From ZAX-1 sp046533095 (GTDB lineage: Bacteria > Bacillota > Clostridia > Lachnospirales > Lachnospiraceae), in the NCBI GenBank assembly GCA_046533095.1, contig JAJQRA010000019.1, positions 1 to 64,000 on the forward strand: a DNA stretch of 64,000 nt, written 5' to 3'. The notes under the pieces are model-generated. The model saw only the letters and a program-made list of their open reading frames with translations. It had not been told where the DNA came from and did no database searches. The position numbers and the translations under genes were made by a program. Numbering within the stretch: position 1 is the first letter of the stretch; each line of letters starts with the position of its first letter. Positions 7,986-16,946 of the stretch are shown here, piece after piece.

Positions 7986-8062
7986 ATTATGTCTATCCTT
8001 TTCAATCCTTCTCTATAAAAGCTTTACGGCTTTAGAACCATAGATCATTAACTGGCTTTTGC

Positions 8063-9298
8063 CTATTTCTGCTCCTCTTTCTCCACAAAGAGTTTTACCA
8101 CTTTAAAGTCATTGGTTGCTTCTTGCCAAGTATAAAGGCCTGCAAAATTTTCTTCCTGGTCATACACACAAATCTGCTCCGTTTTCCACACTTCTGCCGT
8201 CTGCACACATTGGGCAAAGGCGTCATCTGCTTCCTCCATTGGCCCTCTTTGGGCAAAGGCGTCACCTGCCTCCCCTGCTTCCTTCATTGGGCCTCTTTGG
8301 GCAAAGGCATCATAGGGTAAATGGTTGCCGTTTTGCAAAGCTTTTTGAAATTCCGGCTTTACATAGGCTTTTACATTTTTATTAAATACAGTATCAATCG
8401 GTATTAGAATATGGGAAAGTTTGTCCGACTTTGCAAGTGATTCTATTTCTGCTAAAGTTTTGCTTTCTTCGATTGTAAATCCTGCTGCTTTTGTCCGCGT
8501 CAGCTGTTCCATGCAACCACTACATCCTAGCTTTTGCCCAATATCATGGCATAATGTACGAATATATGTTCCTTTCGAGCAATGAACCTGCATTATAATG
8601 CGAAGAACCCCTATATCCCTTATGAGAGGCGCTTCTGGCGTTGCTTCTTTTTCTATTGCACCTTTTGCCACAATGTCTTTTCCTGTAGCGTCTTTTGTTC
8701 GCATGCTTTTTCCTACAGAGGCTTTTTCTACCATTCCTTTTGTAGTGTCTTTTTCTATCGCCTCTTTTGTTCTGATTTCCTTGATTTTAATATCATAGAT
8801 AACTACCTTACGAGGCTCTCGTTCTACAATAATACCTTTCCTTGCTAATTCGTAAAGTTTTTTCCCATTTACTTTAAGGGCGGAATACATTGGCGGAAGT
8901 TGCTCGTATTCACCTACAAAACTTTTGATTGCCATTTTTATATCTTGAACACTTATCTGTACATTTTGTACATTCTGCTCTTTTGCATCAGCATATGCCA
9001 CATCCTTCGTATCCTTTATCCATACATTCTGCTCTTTTAGAACAGTCCCTGTTGTGTCTTGTGTATCTGTTTCACGCCCCAAAAGCAGTGTGCATTCATA
9101 TACTTTGTCTTTATCTGTAAGCAAATCACAGACTTTCGTTGCTTTGCCTAAGCATATTGGCAAAACCCCGGTTGCTTGCGGGTCCAAGGTTCCTGTATGC
9201 CCTATTTTTTTCTGGCCTACAATCCCCCTCATACGTGCAACTACATCATGGGAAGTATATCCGGCTTCTTTATATACATTGATAATGCCATTTACCAT
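8063..9298 (-). CDS. truB: tRNA pseudouridine-55 synthase with three low-complexity insertions
   Basis: The enzyme converts U55 of tRNA to pseudouridine. The catalytic motif GHTGTLDPQATGVLP holds Asp39; later family motifs include QLPPMYSALKVNGKKLYELAR and CSKGTYIRTLCHDIG. At 411 residues it is about 100 longer than usual. The extra length lies in three segments absent from typical TruB: about 89–112 (EQNVWIKD…EQNVQNVQ), about 175–227 (Lys/Glu/Thr-rich near-repeats such as TKEAIEKDTTKG and TKDATGKDIVAKG), and about 330–370 in the C-terminal domain (DAFAQRGPM repeated). All conserved core motifs remain, so it is probably active. GGGGGAG precedes the ATG. Confidence 0.93.
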   Translation of the reverse strand: MVNGIINVYKEAGYTSHDVVARMRGIVGQKKIGHTGTLDPQATGVLPICLGKATKVCDLLTDKDKVYECTLLLGRETDTQDTTGTVLKEQNVWIKDTKDVAYADAKEQNVQNVQISVQDIKMAIKSFVGEYEQLPPMYSALKVNGKKLYELARKGIIVEREPRKVVIYDIKIKEIRTKEAIEKDTTKGMVEKASVGKSMRTKDATGKDIVAKGAIEKEATPEAPLIRDIGVLRIIMQVHCSKGTYIRTLCHDIGQKLGCSGCMEQLTRTKAAGFTIEESKTLAEIESLAKSDKLSHILIPIDTVFNKNVKAYVKPEFQKALQNGNHLPYDAFAQRGPMKEAGEAGDAFAQRGPMEEADDAFAQCVQTAEVWKTEQICVYDQEENFAGLYTWQEATNDFKVVKLFVEKEEQK

Positions 9299-9362
9299 AG
9301 GCTCCCCCGGTTATCCATTTTCATGGACACTTAATTTTGGAAATTATGCTTCACGCATTCAT

Positions 9363-10319
9363 TCAATGAAAAAGCTGCTTTTCAATTTCTTGACAAATTT
9401 GTTCAATCACAGCTTCCTTCGGCTCGTGCAAGGTAAACCCCGATGCGCGTTTGTGTCCACCACCTTTAAATTTCATGGAAATTGCCGCAACATCTACCTT
9501 TCCGTTGGAACGCATGCTGACTTTATAGTCGCCATTTTCTGTTTCGTATAAAAAAACCGCAACTTCCACATCCTTTGTCACGCGAAGCTGATTCACGATA
9601 CCGTTTAAATGCTTCGGCAGGACGTTGTATTCTGCCATTTGCGCTAAGGTAGCTATCCCTATAATACATTTATGATCCAAATAAAGTTCGCTGTCTAAAA
9701 GTACCCGCCCCATTATTTTATTCTGGTCAAATGTTTTTGTAAAAAAGGTATCGTCTACGATTTTTGTAAAATCGATTCCGGTTTCCATTAATTTGCCTGC
9801 AATATTCATTGTCCTTGCAGTTGTCGAAGAAAATTGGAAGACACCCGTATCATGTACGATACCTACATAAATGCATTCTGCTATTTCTTTTGTAAGGTTT
9901 TGTTCTCCGATTAGCTCGAATACGAGTTCGGACGTGGAGCTTACAAGAGGAAAAATATGGTTTTCATCTGCAAAATTTTCATTGCTTATATGATGGTCAA
10001 TGCAGATCGTCTTCCCTGCCGTTTTAAAATACTTTACTGCGTTTCCTAGTCGGCCTACATCACCACAATCTTGCACAATGCAAATGTCATAGATCTGATT
10101 ATTTTCACATGTATGCTGGATTTTATCTGTATTTTTTAAAAAATTAAAAATGGTTGGTATTGGCTCTAAATAGACATCTACCACTATCTTTGGATAGTAT
10201 GTTGAAATGTAGTTATACGTTGCCATGCAGGAGCCAACACAATCGCCATCGGGGCGTATATGCCCTACAATGGCGACTGTATTTATATTTTCTGTTAGAT
10301 AAGATACAAAATCTTTCAC
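9363..10319 (-). CDS. nrnA: DHH/DHHA1 phosphoesterase (NrnA-type nanoRNase/pAp phosphatase)
   Basis: The 318-residue protein has the DHH motifs IVGHIRPDGDCVGS, VQDCGDVGR and CIDHHISN in the N-terminal domain, and the DHHA1 substrate-binding motif FKGGGHKRASGFTL near the C-terminus. NrnA-type enzymes hydrolyse short oligoribonucleotides and 3'-phosphoadenosine 5'-phosphate in the cytosol using metal ions. It lies between rbfA and truB, the usual Firmicute position, and starts only 3 bp after rbfA ends. Confidence 0.9.
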   Translation of the reverse strand: MKDFVSYLTENINTVAIVGHIRPDGDCVGSCMATYNYISTYYPKIVVDVYLEPIPTIFNFLKNTDKIQHTCENNQIYDICIVQDCGDVGRLGNAVKYFKTAGKTICIDHHISNENFADENHIFPLVSSTSELVFELIGEQNLTKEIAECIYVGIVHDTGVFQFSSTTARTMNIAGKLMETGIDFTKIVDDTFFTKTFDQNKIMGRVLLDSELYLDHKCIIGIATLAQMAEYNVLPKHLNGIVNQLRVTKDVEVAVFLYETENGDYKVSMRSNGKVDVAAISMKFKGGGHKRASGFTLHEPKEAVIEQICQEIEKQLFH

Positions 10320-10322
10320 GCT

Positions 10323-10724
10323 TTATTCCTCACCTGGTACTATTTGCTCTGTTTTCGTTTCCCTTTGCCTCGACTCGTTATTTACATCATCAATTAGTTT
10401 CGACATGTTTACGCCATATGCAATCGACTGATCCAATATGAAATGTATTTCGGGGGTATTCCTTAGATTGATATTTTTTGCAAGTTTGCTCCGGATATAA
10501 CCCTCTGCACTTTTTAATCCGTCCAGCGTAGCCTGCTGCGACTTTTCATCACCAAGGACACTTACATACGCTTTCGCGATTTTTAAATCCGGCGCTACTT
10601 CTACTGCTATGATAGAAGTTAAGGGATCAATCCGTGGGTCTTTGATTTCTTGACTGATAATATTACTTAATTCCTTTAACACTTCACCATTAATCCTTGT
10701 ATTTTTAATACTGTTTTTTCTCAT
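10323..10724 (-). CDS. rbfA: 30S ribosome-binding factor A
   Basis: A protein of about 133 residues beginning MRKNSIKNTRINGEVLKELS, with the KH-like RbfA fold and the motifs ISQEIKDPRI, AKAYVSVLGD and PEIHFILDQSIAYG. It assists late maturation of the 30S subunit and 16S rRNA 5'-end processing. I set the start at the ATG at 10724, which follows GGTGGA. The longer frame to 10766 would run into the intergenic hairpin region behind infB. Confidence 0.92.
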   Translation of the reverse strand: MRKNSIKNTRINGEVLKELSNIISQEIKDPRIDPLTSIIAVEVAPDLKIAKAYVSVLGDEKSQQATLDGLKSAEGYIRSKLAKNINLRNTPEIHFILDQSIAYGVNMSKLIDDVNNESRQRETKTEQIVPGEE

Positions 10725-10817
10725 TTTTATTGATTCCACCGGCGTGTTGCGACACGCATTGAACACTTAGCGAGGAGCTTTCCCCTCTTGTTGAACACGC
10801 TTTTTTTGCCCAACCTC

Positions 10818-13800
10818 TTATCTTGGAACTTCAACCATCGTGTATGCTTCTACAATATCTAGTTCTTCGATTTCACTAAATCCATCAAATACCAATCCAC
10901 ATTCATATCCGGTTTTCACTTCTTTTACATCATCTTTAAATCGTTTCAAAGAACCTAGTGTGCCTTCAAAAATCTGCTTATCTTCCCGTTTGATTCTGAC
11001 TTTACACCCTCTTTGGAATACACCGTCAAGCACATAGGATCCTGCTATATTGCCAACACCGGATGCTTTAAATATTTGACGGACTTCTGCGTGGCCCAAT
11101 ATTTTTTCTTCAAAAATTGGATCAAGCATACCTTTCATCGCTGCCTGTACATCTTCAATGGCATTGTATATTACCTTATAGAGCCTTAAATCCACTCCCT
11201 CCCGCTCGGCTGTTGCTTTTGCCGTCGCATCGGGGCGTACGTTAAATCCAATAATAATTGCATTGGAAGTAGAGGCTAGGCTTACATCAGATTCATTGAT
11301 TGCACCGACTCCACCATGAACAATTTTAACGACTACTTCTTCGTTGGATAATTTAACAAGGCTTTGTTTTACCGCTTCTACGGATCCTTGAACATCCGCT
11401 TTTACAACAATGCCCAGTTCTTTTAAATTGCCTGATTTTATCTGTGTAAATAAGTCGTCAAGGGACATTTTTGCCTTTGTATCATCAAGCAGCTTTTCTC
11501 TTCCATGTGAAATAAAAGTCTCTGCAAAATTCTTTGCCTCTTTTTCTGATTCCGTACACACAAAGATATCTCCGGCATTTGGTACATTGTTTAAGCCTAA
11601 GATTTCTACCGGCTTTGATGGCCCGGCTTCCGAAACCCTTCTCCCTTTGTCGTCAATCATGGCACGCACTTTACCATAGCAGCTCCCTGCCGCAACCGAC
11701 TGACCTACTCTTAAGGTCCCTTTTTGCACAAGTATCGTTGCAACTGCGCCTCTGCCTTTGTCAAGCTGTGCTTCTATGACAAGTCCTCTTGCCTGACGTT
11801 TGGGGTCTGCTTTTAGCTCGCTGACCTCTGCGGTTAGCAAAATCATTTCAAGCAATTGCTCAATCCCTTCGTGTGTATGTGCAGAAACCGGTACAAATAT
11901 CGTACTGCCACCCCAGTCTTCCGGGATCAATTCATATTCAGACAATTCTTGTTTTACGCGTTCAATATTTGCACTTGGCTTATCTATTTTATTGATGGCG
12001 ACAATGATTTCAACGCCCGCCGCTTTTGCATGGCTAATTGCCTCTATGGTCTGTGGCATTACACCATCATCCGCCGCAACAACCAAAATTGCAAAATCCG
12101 TTGCGATTGCACCACGCATACGCATTGCGGTAAAAGCTTCATGCCCCGGCGTATCAAGGAACGTAATCTTTTCTCCATTGCAAGTTACAATGTATGCACC
12201 AATATGCTGTGTGATGCCTCCTGCCTCCCTGTCTATGACATGGGTATCGCGAATGGCATCTAAAAGCGATGTTTTTCCATGGTCAACATGCCCCATAACA
12301 CATACGACCGGAGGACGTTTCACCATTGCGCTTTCGTCTTCCGCTTCTTCTTTTAGCAATTCTTCAATGATGTCAATTTTCACTTCCGGCTCACAGATGC
12401 AGTTATATTCAAGAGCAATTTCTTCTGCATCACTATATTCTACTTCTTCGTTTATTGTGACCACTTTTCCCTGCAGAAATAATTTTTTAACAATTGCAGA
12501 AGCCTGTAGTTTCATTTTTTCTGCCAGCTCTTTGATGGTTAGGGATTCCGGCAATACAATCGTTTTAATTGTTTCTTCTTTTTCCACTACGACAGGCGCT
12601 GTCTGTGGTTTCTTTCTACGTCCGCCATGTTTCTCTAAGTTTACATAACGTTCCTGTCTTTTCGGTATAACGCCACGTGCTGATTTTAGACCATTGCTAA
12701 AGCCTTTACGGCCATCCCTTGACTTTGTATCCCCTGACGTGGCTCCTGCCGGCCTTTGGTTGGATTTGTTTATTCCTTGTTCAAATCGGCTGCCTGTCTG
12801 TTGGCTCGGACGGCTTTCACCGGCTCTTTGTGTACTTTTATCACCTGGCGGACGATTGCCTGCCGGGCGGCCACTCTGATAATTTTGACTATTGCCTCTG
12901 TCATAGCTTGGTCTTGCGCCTCTTTCGCTTGAGCTGCTATATGGCCTATTTCCATATGGCCGATCTCCTGCCGGCCGGTTGTTATTGTATGCCGGGCGGT
13001 CCCCTGCCGGCCGATTGTTGCTATACGTCGGGCGATCTCCTGTCGGTCGGTTGCTGTTATATGCTGGACGATTGTTGTTATAGACCGGGCGATCTCCTGC
13101 CGGCCGGTTATTGTTATACGCCGGGCGGTCTCCTGTCGGTCGGCTGTTGTTATACGTTGACCGGTTGTTGTTATACGCCGGGCGATCCCCTGCCGGTCGA
13201 TTGCTGTTATACGCCGGGCGATCTCCTGCCGGGCGGTTGTTGCTATATGCCGGGCGATCCCCTGTCGGTCGGTTGTTGTTATACGCCGGTCGATCCCCTG
13301 CCGGTCGGTTGTTGCTATATGCCGGGCGATCCCCTGCCGGTCGGTTATTGCTATATGTCGGGCGATCCCCTGCCGGTCGGTTGCTATTGTATGCCGGTCG
13401 GTCTCCCGTCGGTCGGTTGCTATTGTATGCCGGGCGGTCTCCCGTTGGTCGGTTGCTGTTATATGCCGGTCGGTCTCCCGTCGGTCGGTTGCTGTTATAT
13501 GCCGGTCGGTCTCCCGTTGGTCGGTTGCTGTTATATGCCGGTCGATCCTCACTTGGATGATTGTTGGTAGTATTGGCGACATTGGTATTGCTCGTGGCAT
13601 TTTCATTGCTCGTGCCACTTGTATTGGTATCGCTTGCATTGGCTCTATTTGCATTGGTATCGCTTGCATTCGTTCTATTTGCATTGGTATCGCTTGCATT
13701 CGTTCTATTTGCATTGGCAGCAACATGATTGGTCTCTGTTGGCTGTTCTCCTGTTGGCCTATCCACTGTTTGGGCATTTACCGTTGTTGGTTTATTTTCT

Positions 13801-14489
13801 GCCTGCCGATCCGCTGATTGCGCAACTCCTCCAATTGACTGCTCTCTTGCCGGTCTTCCAGTCGTAGTTGAACCTATTTGTCTGCTTGGAACATTTGTTC
13901 TCTGCCCTCTCCCATTTTTGTCCCTTGATCCATTGGTACGCGCCCCGCCCATCTTACTATGCTGCGGATTAAACACTGCTGTAATACTGGATTTTTTCTT
14001 AGGCTTATCCTCTGCTTTTGGCGGTATAGCTATTTTATCTTGCGTGCCTTCCTTTGCATCTGCAGCTACTTTGTTTTCCATTCCTGCCTTTGCTTGCGCA
14101 ACTGTATCCTGCGTGCTTTCCTTTGCATCTGCAGCTACTTTGTTTTCCATTCCTGCCTTTGCTTCTGTCGTCGCTTTCGTCTCCGTGCCTGTTTTTAAAT
14201 CCTTTGTTTCTTTTGTATCTGTCTTTTGCTCTGTGTTCGCCGCTCTGTGTTCTATATGAATCACCTTTGCCCTTTCTGATTGACTCACAGCAAGCTGTGC
14301 CGTTACCGCCGCATCTGAAATTTCTTTGGCATTTCCCCTTTGAAAACGTCCTTTTACCATCGAAATTTTTTCGTCATCCAAGTTACTTGGTGCTTTCACG
14401 TCAATATTCTTTTCCGCCAAAAAATTTATAATATCTTTTGACTGTATATTCAATTCTTTTGCAAGTTCGTGTACTTTGACCTTTGCCAT
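10818..14489 (-). CDS. infB: Translation initiation factor IF-2 with greatly expanded repeat linker
   Basis: The GTPase places initiator fMet-tRNA on the 30S subunit. It starts MAKVKVHELAKELNI (IF2_N motif). A second IF2_N-like module appears near residue 645 (LTIKELAEKMKLQASAIV). The G domain has GHVDHGKT near residue 732 and FLDTPGHEAF, then domains II–IV follow to the C-terminus. At 1,223 residues it is far longer than typical Firmicute IF-2 (about 700–900). The excess is a linker of tandem repeats: two KAGMENKVAADAKE units, several N-A-S-D-T-N-A-N-R-T units, and 16 copies of a roughly 12-residue DRPAYNSNRPTG unit (DNA about 12,950–13,545). GGAGGAG precedes the ATG. Confidence 0.95.
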   Translation of the reverse strand: MAKVKVHELAKELNIQSKDIINFLAEKNIDVKAPSNLDDEKISMVKGRFQRGNAKEISDAAVTAQLAVSQSERAKVIHIEHRAANTEQKTDTKETKDLKTGTETKATTEAKAGMENKVAADAKESTQDTVAQAKAGMENKVAADAKEGTQDKIAIPPKAEDKPKKKSSITAVFNPQHSKMGGARTNGSRDKNGRGQRTNVPSRQIGSTTTGRPAREQSIGGVAQSADRQAENKPTTVNAQTVDRPTGEQPTETNHVAANANRTNASDTNANRTNASDTNANRANASDTNTSGTSNENATSNTNVANTTNNHPSEDRPAYNSNRPTGDRPAYNSNRPTGDRPAYNSNRPTGDRPAYNSNRPTGDRPAYNSNRPAGDRPTYSNNRPAGDRPAYSNNRPAGDRPAYNNNRPTGDRPAYSNNRPAGDRPAYNSNRPAGDRPAYNNNRSTYNNSRPTGDRPAYNNNRPAGDRPVYNNNRPAYNSNRPTGDRPTYSNNRPAGDRPAYNNNRPAGDRPYGNRPYSSSSERGARPSYDRGNSQNYQSGRPAGNRPPGDKSTQRAGESRPSQQTGSRFEQGINKSNQRPAGATSGDTKSRDGRKGFSNGLKSARGVIPKRQERYVNLEKHGGRRKKPQTAPVVVEKEETIKTIVLPESLTIKELAEKMKLQASAIVKKLFLQGKVVTINEEVEYSDAEEIALEYNCICEPEVKIDIIEELLKEEAEDESAMVKRPPVVCVMGHVDHGKTSLLDAIRDTHVIDREAGGITQHIGAYIVTCNGEKITFLDTPGHEAFTAMRMRGAIATDFAILVVAADDGVMPQTIEAISHAKAAGVEIIVAINKIDKPSANIERVKQELSEYELIPEDWGGSTIFVPVSAHTHEGIEQLLEMILLTAEVSELKADPKRQARGLVIEAQLDKGRGAVATILVQKGTLRVGQSVAAGSCYGKVRAMIDDKGRRVSEAGPSKPVEILGLNNVPNAGDIFVCTESEKEAKNFAETFISHGREKLLDDTKAKMSLDDLFTQIKSGNLKELGIVVKADVQGSVEAVKQSLVKLSNEEVVVKIVHGGVGAINESDVSLASTSNAIIIGFNVRPDATAKATAEREGVDLRLYKVIYNAIEDVQAAMKGMLDPIFEEKILGHAEVRQIFKASGVGNIAGSYVLDGVFQRGCKVRIKREDKQIFEGTLGSLKRFKDDVKEVKTGYECGLVFDGFSEIEELDIVEAYTMVEVPR
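12950..13545 (-). repeat. 36-bp tandem repeats inside infB
   Basis: About 600 bp of in-phase 36-bp units encode DRPAY-N/S-N-RP-T/A-G in the IF-2 linker. I count 16 DRP cores; two units carry extra inserts (NNNRSTYNNS and VYNNNRPAYNS). Neighbouring units differ by a few synonymous and A/T-for-codon swaps, as expected from slippage or unequal exchange. The tract also leaves frames open on the opposite strand, which are not genes. Confidence 0.9.
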
Positions 14490-14515
14490 TATTACTCCTC
14501 CGCTATTCAGTTTTT

Positions 14516-14830
14516 CTATTCCATCTTTTCACTCAATTTATTCACCAAGGACTTTGAAAATCCTGCCTCAATTACTGCAACAGATGCACGGGACTCTTTT
14601 CCAATGCTATGTCCTAATTTCTCTTTGTCTGCATATTCATACATTGGTACCTGGTAAAAAATACACATATTCCGAAACATTTTTTTTGTATTATCCGATG
14701 CATCGTTTGCCAGAATTACAAGAAACGCTTTCTTTCCTTTTACCGCCTTTTCCGTTGAAAATTCACCACTTGCTACTTTTCCCGCCTTTGCCGCCAAACC
14801 AAGCATTGATAATATTTTATCCTGTTTCAA
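14516..14830 (-). CDS. ylxQ: L7Ae-family RNA-binding protein YlxQ
   Basis: The 104-residue protein starts at TTG (KQDKILSMLGLAAKAGKVASGE) and has the L7Ae/L30e fold pattern: LGLAAKAGK, then AFLVILANDASDNT, YEYADKEKLGHSIGKESRA and VAVIEAGF. YlxQ-type proteins bind kink-turn RNA. The gene sits between ylxR and infB as in nearly all Firmicutes, and its TTG overlaps the ylxR stop (TTGA), with GGAG about 8 nt upstream. Confidence 0.85.
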   Translation of the reverse strand: MKQDKILSMLGLAAKAGKVASGEFSTEKAVKGKKAFLVILANDASDNTKKMFRNMCIFYQVPMYEYADKEKLGHSIGKESRASVAVIEAGFSKSLVNKLSEKME

Positions 14831-15093
14831 ACTTTTGTCTCCATCTCCTTTTTCAAGCTGTCTATGATTTCCTTTGGTATACTAATTTTTAAGGACCGTT
14901 CCAAGCCTTTTTGTTTTAACGCTTTTAAAAAGCACTCCATATTCGGGCAAATGTATGCACCTCTACCGTTTTTTCTCCCGGTTGTATCTAGCAGGATTTC
15001 ATTCTCCGCCGTTTTAATCACACGAAACATTTCTTTTTTTATCTTCATTTCGCCGCAACCGACACATTGACGCATAGGAACTTTTTTATTCAT
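14827..15093 (-). CDS. ylxR: YlxR-family nucleic-acid-binding protein
   Basis: About 88 residues beginning MNKKVPMRQCVGCGEMKIKKEMFRVI, with the YlxR signature R-x-C-V-G-C and GRKNGRGAYICPNMECFLKALK. YlxR has been linked to RNase P activity and to metabolic gene control in other bacteria. The frame is open upstream into nusA, but the start at 15093 fits the AGGGGG site 9–11 nt before it and the short overlap with the nusA stop. Confidence 0.88.
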   Translation of the reverse strand: MNKKVPMRQCVGCGEMKIKKEMFRVIKTAENEILLDTTGRKNGRGAYICPNMECFLKALKQKGLERSLKISIPKEIIDSLKKEMETKV

Positions 15094-16276
15094 CAAAACT
15101 TTCATCCCCCTCGCTTGGTCGTTTAAAAGGAGCATCCACCTCCTTTGGAAATTCTTCTTCGTAATACTCCTCGTCGTAATTGCCATCGTAATCCTCGTCC
15201 GAGTCTTCATATTCATTTTCATAATCTATGAAATCGCCGGATTCCCTTGCCTGGGTTTCGCTCTTAATGTCAATCTTAAATCCGGTCAGCCTCGCTGCAA
15301 GCCTTGCGTTCTGCCCTTCCTTCCCAATCGCAAGTGAAAGTTGGTAGTCTGGTACGACAACTTTCGCTTTTTTCTCCTCTGCATCTGCGATAACGGAAAT
15401 GACTTTTGCAGGGCTTAATGCATTTTCAATCAGCATGGCAGGATTGTCATTCCAACATATGATGTCTATTTTCTCTCCACGCAGTTCATTTACAATCGCA
15501 TTTACCCTCGCGCCGTTTAATCCGACACATGCACCTACCGGATCAACATCCGGATCGTTGGAGTAGACAGCAATCTTCGTTCTGCTCCCCGCTTCCCTTG
15601 AAATGCTTTTAATCTCAACAATCCCTTCTTTCACTTCGGTTACTTCTGACTCAAACAGCCGTTTCACCAATTCTGGGTGCGTCCTTGATACAAGAATCTT
15701 TGGACCTTTCGAGGTGGCTTTTACTTCTAAAATATATAGTTTGATTCGTTCCGTAGGTCTAAATACCTCCCCACGCACTTGCTCATTCTCACTTAAAATA
15801 GCATCTACTTTTCCTAAATTAATACTAATATTGCGCCCAAGCTCCCGTTGTACAATCCCGGTTACTACATCTTTTTCTTTTCCGTAGTATTGGTTGAACA
15901 GCACCTTTCTTTCTTCTTCCCGAATCTTTTGCAAGATAACATTCTTTGCATTCTGCGTTGCAATCCTTCCAAATTCTTTTGATTTTACTTCAATATTGAC
16001 GATATCGCCCAGCTCATATTTAGAATCTATCATTTGTGCATTGGCGAGGCTAATCTCTAAAGCAATATCTTCTACTTCTTCTACAACTGTCTTTTCCGCA
16101 TAAACGTGGAATTCACAAGTTGTAGGGTCTATCGTCACTTTAATATTTTCAGATTTTCCAAAATGGTTCTTGCATGCTGTTATTAATGAGTTTTCAATGG
16201 CTTCAAGCAAAGTTTCTTTGCTGATATTCTTTTCTTTTTCCAGTATGGTTAACGCTTCTAATAGCTCACTGCTCAT
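15086..16276 (-). CDS. nusA: Transcription termination/antitermination factor NusA
   Basis: The 396-residue protein starts MSSELLEALTILEKEKNISKE (N-terminal RNA-polymerase-binding domain). It then shows S1 (about 135–200), KH1 (DVDPVGACVGLNGARVNAIV) and KH2 (LSLAIGKEGQNARLAARLTG) domains, followed by an acidic tail rich in Asp, Glu and Tyr. It modulates pausing and termination by RNA polymerase. It lacks the C-terminal AR repeats of Proteobacteria, as is normal for Firmicutes, although the acidic tail is longer than in Bacillus. Second gene of the rimP operon. Confidence 0.94.
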   Translation of the reverse strand: MSSELLEALTILEKEKNISKETLLEAIENSLITACKNHFGKSENIKVTIDPTTCEFHVYAEKTVVEEVEDIALEISLANAQMIDSKYELGDIVNIEVKSKEFGRIATQNAKNVILQKIREEERKVLFNQYYGKEKDVVTGIVQRELGRNISINLGKVDAILSENEQVRGEVFRPTERIKLYILEVKATSKGPKILVSRTHPELVKRLFESEVTEVKEGIVEIKSISREAGSRTKIAVYSNDPDVDPVGACVGLNGARVNAIVNELRGEKIDIICWNDNPAMLIENALSPAKVISVIADAEEKKAKVVVPDYQLSLAIGKEGQNARLAARLTGFKIDIKSETQARESGDFIDYENEYEDSDEDYDGNYDEEYYEEEFPKEVDAPFKRPSEGDESFDE

Positions 16277-16315
16277 TTCCCTTGTCCTCCTCTTTGTTCT
16301 TTTTGTTCTTCTACG

Positions 16316-16816
16316 TTAAAAATCAAATGCCAATCGTATCAGTGCAATATCCGATTTTGCAACGATAATTTCCTGTTTCTCATCTGCTTCTATGGATGTA
16401 TTTCGTTCTATTGTTACTGTATCTGCATCGTAGGCTTTTAAAATTCCATAAAATTCCTTTTCTTTCGATTCTGAGCCCACACGGATCGCACGGTATGTTC
16501 TGATTTCAACTTCTTTCCCGATACTTCGGATATAATCCTTCTCCTTTTTTAACGGCCTGCCTAATCCAGGTGAGCTTACCTCAAAAATATAAGAATCTTC
16601 TATAAAATCCTTTTCATCCAACACCGTATTCATATATCTACTAACCATTTCACAATCATCGACCGTAATCCCGCCTTCTTTGTCGATGTACACCCTCAGA
16701 TACCAGTTTCCACCTTCTTTTACATATTCCACATCTATTAGTTCAAAGTTATGTTCTTCTATCATATTTTGTAGAAGCTGCTGCGTTTGCTGCTCGTATT
16801 GTTCTCTCCTTGTCAC
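16316..16816 (-). CDS. rimP: Ribosome maturation factor RimP
   Basis: About 166 residues with the RimP motifs FELIDVEYVKEGGNWYLRVY, IDKEGGITVDDCEMVSRYM and YIFEVSSPGLGRPLKKEKDY, followed by a C-terminal SH3-like domain. It acts in 30S assembly. Two in-frame GTG starts exist; I prefer GTG at 16816 (TRREQYEQQ), 7 nt after AGAGG, over the one at 16843. First gene of the operon, with its promoter at 16966–16994 and a leader of about 140 nt. Confidence 0.9.
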   Translation of the reverse strand: MTRREQYEQQTQQLLQNMIEEHNFELIDVEYVKEGGNWYLRVYIDKEGGITVDDCEMVSRYMNTVLDEKDFIEDSYIFEVSSPGLGRPLKKEKDYIRSIGKEVEIRTYRAIRVGSESKEKEFYGILKAYDADTVTIERNTSIEADEKQEIIVAKSDIALIRLAFDF

Positions 16817-16912
16817 TTTTTCGCCTCTTTTCCAAAAATGCACTAGGAACCTGATGGAAAAAGCAAATCGGTGCTTTCACATTCTGTTTTTCACCAGTCC
16901 TAAACATGAAGT

Positions 16913-16936
16913 AAGAGTGGACACGTGCCCACTCTT
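16913..16936 (-). promoter_or_regulatory. Leader hairpin in the rimP 5' UTR
   Basis: AAGAGTGG…CCACTCTT (8-bp stem, 8-nt loop, GTGGACACGTGCCCAC core) lies about 25 nt after the predicted transcription start and 100 nt before rimP. There is no U-run, so it is a leader structure rather than a clear terminator. Confidence 0.4.
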
Positions 16937-16946
16937 GCTGTAATTG

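Noticed and set aside
11800..12648. 282-codon plus-strand frame opposite the IF-2 G domain
   Set aside because: A Ser/Thr/Ile-rich antisense shadow of conserved GTPase codons; similar shadows lie opposite cheA, fliM, flhA and motA.
12719..13570. Long plus-strand frames opposite infB, full of Cys, Gly, Leu and Tyr repeats
   Set aside because: They exist only because the repeated 36-bp units of infB have no stops in the antisense frames. There is no ribosome-binding site and composition is a mirror of the IF-2 repeats.
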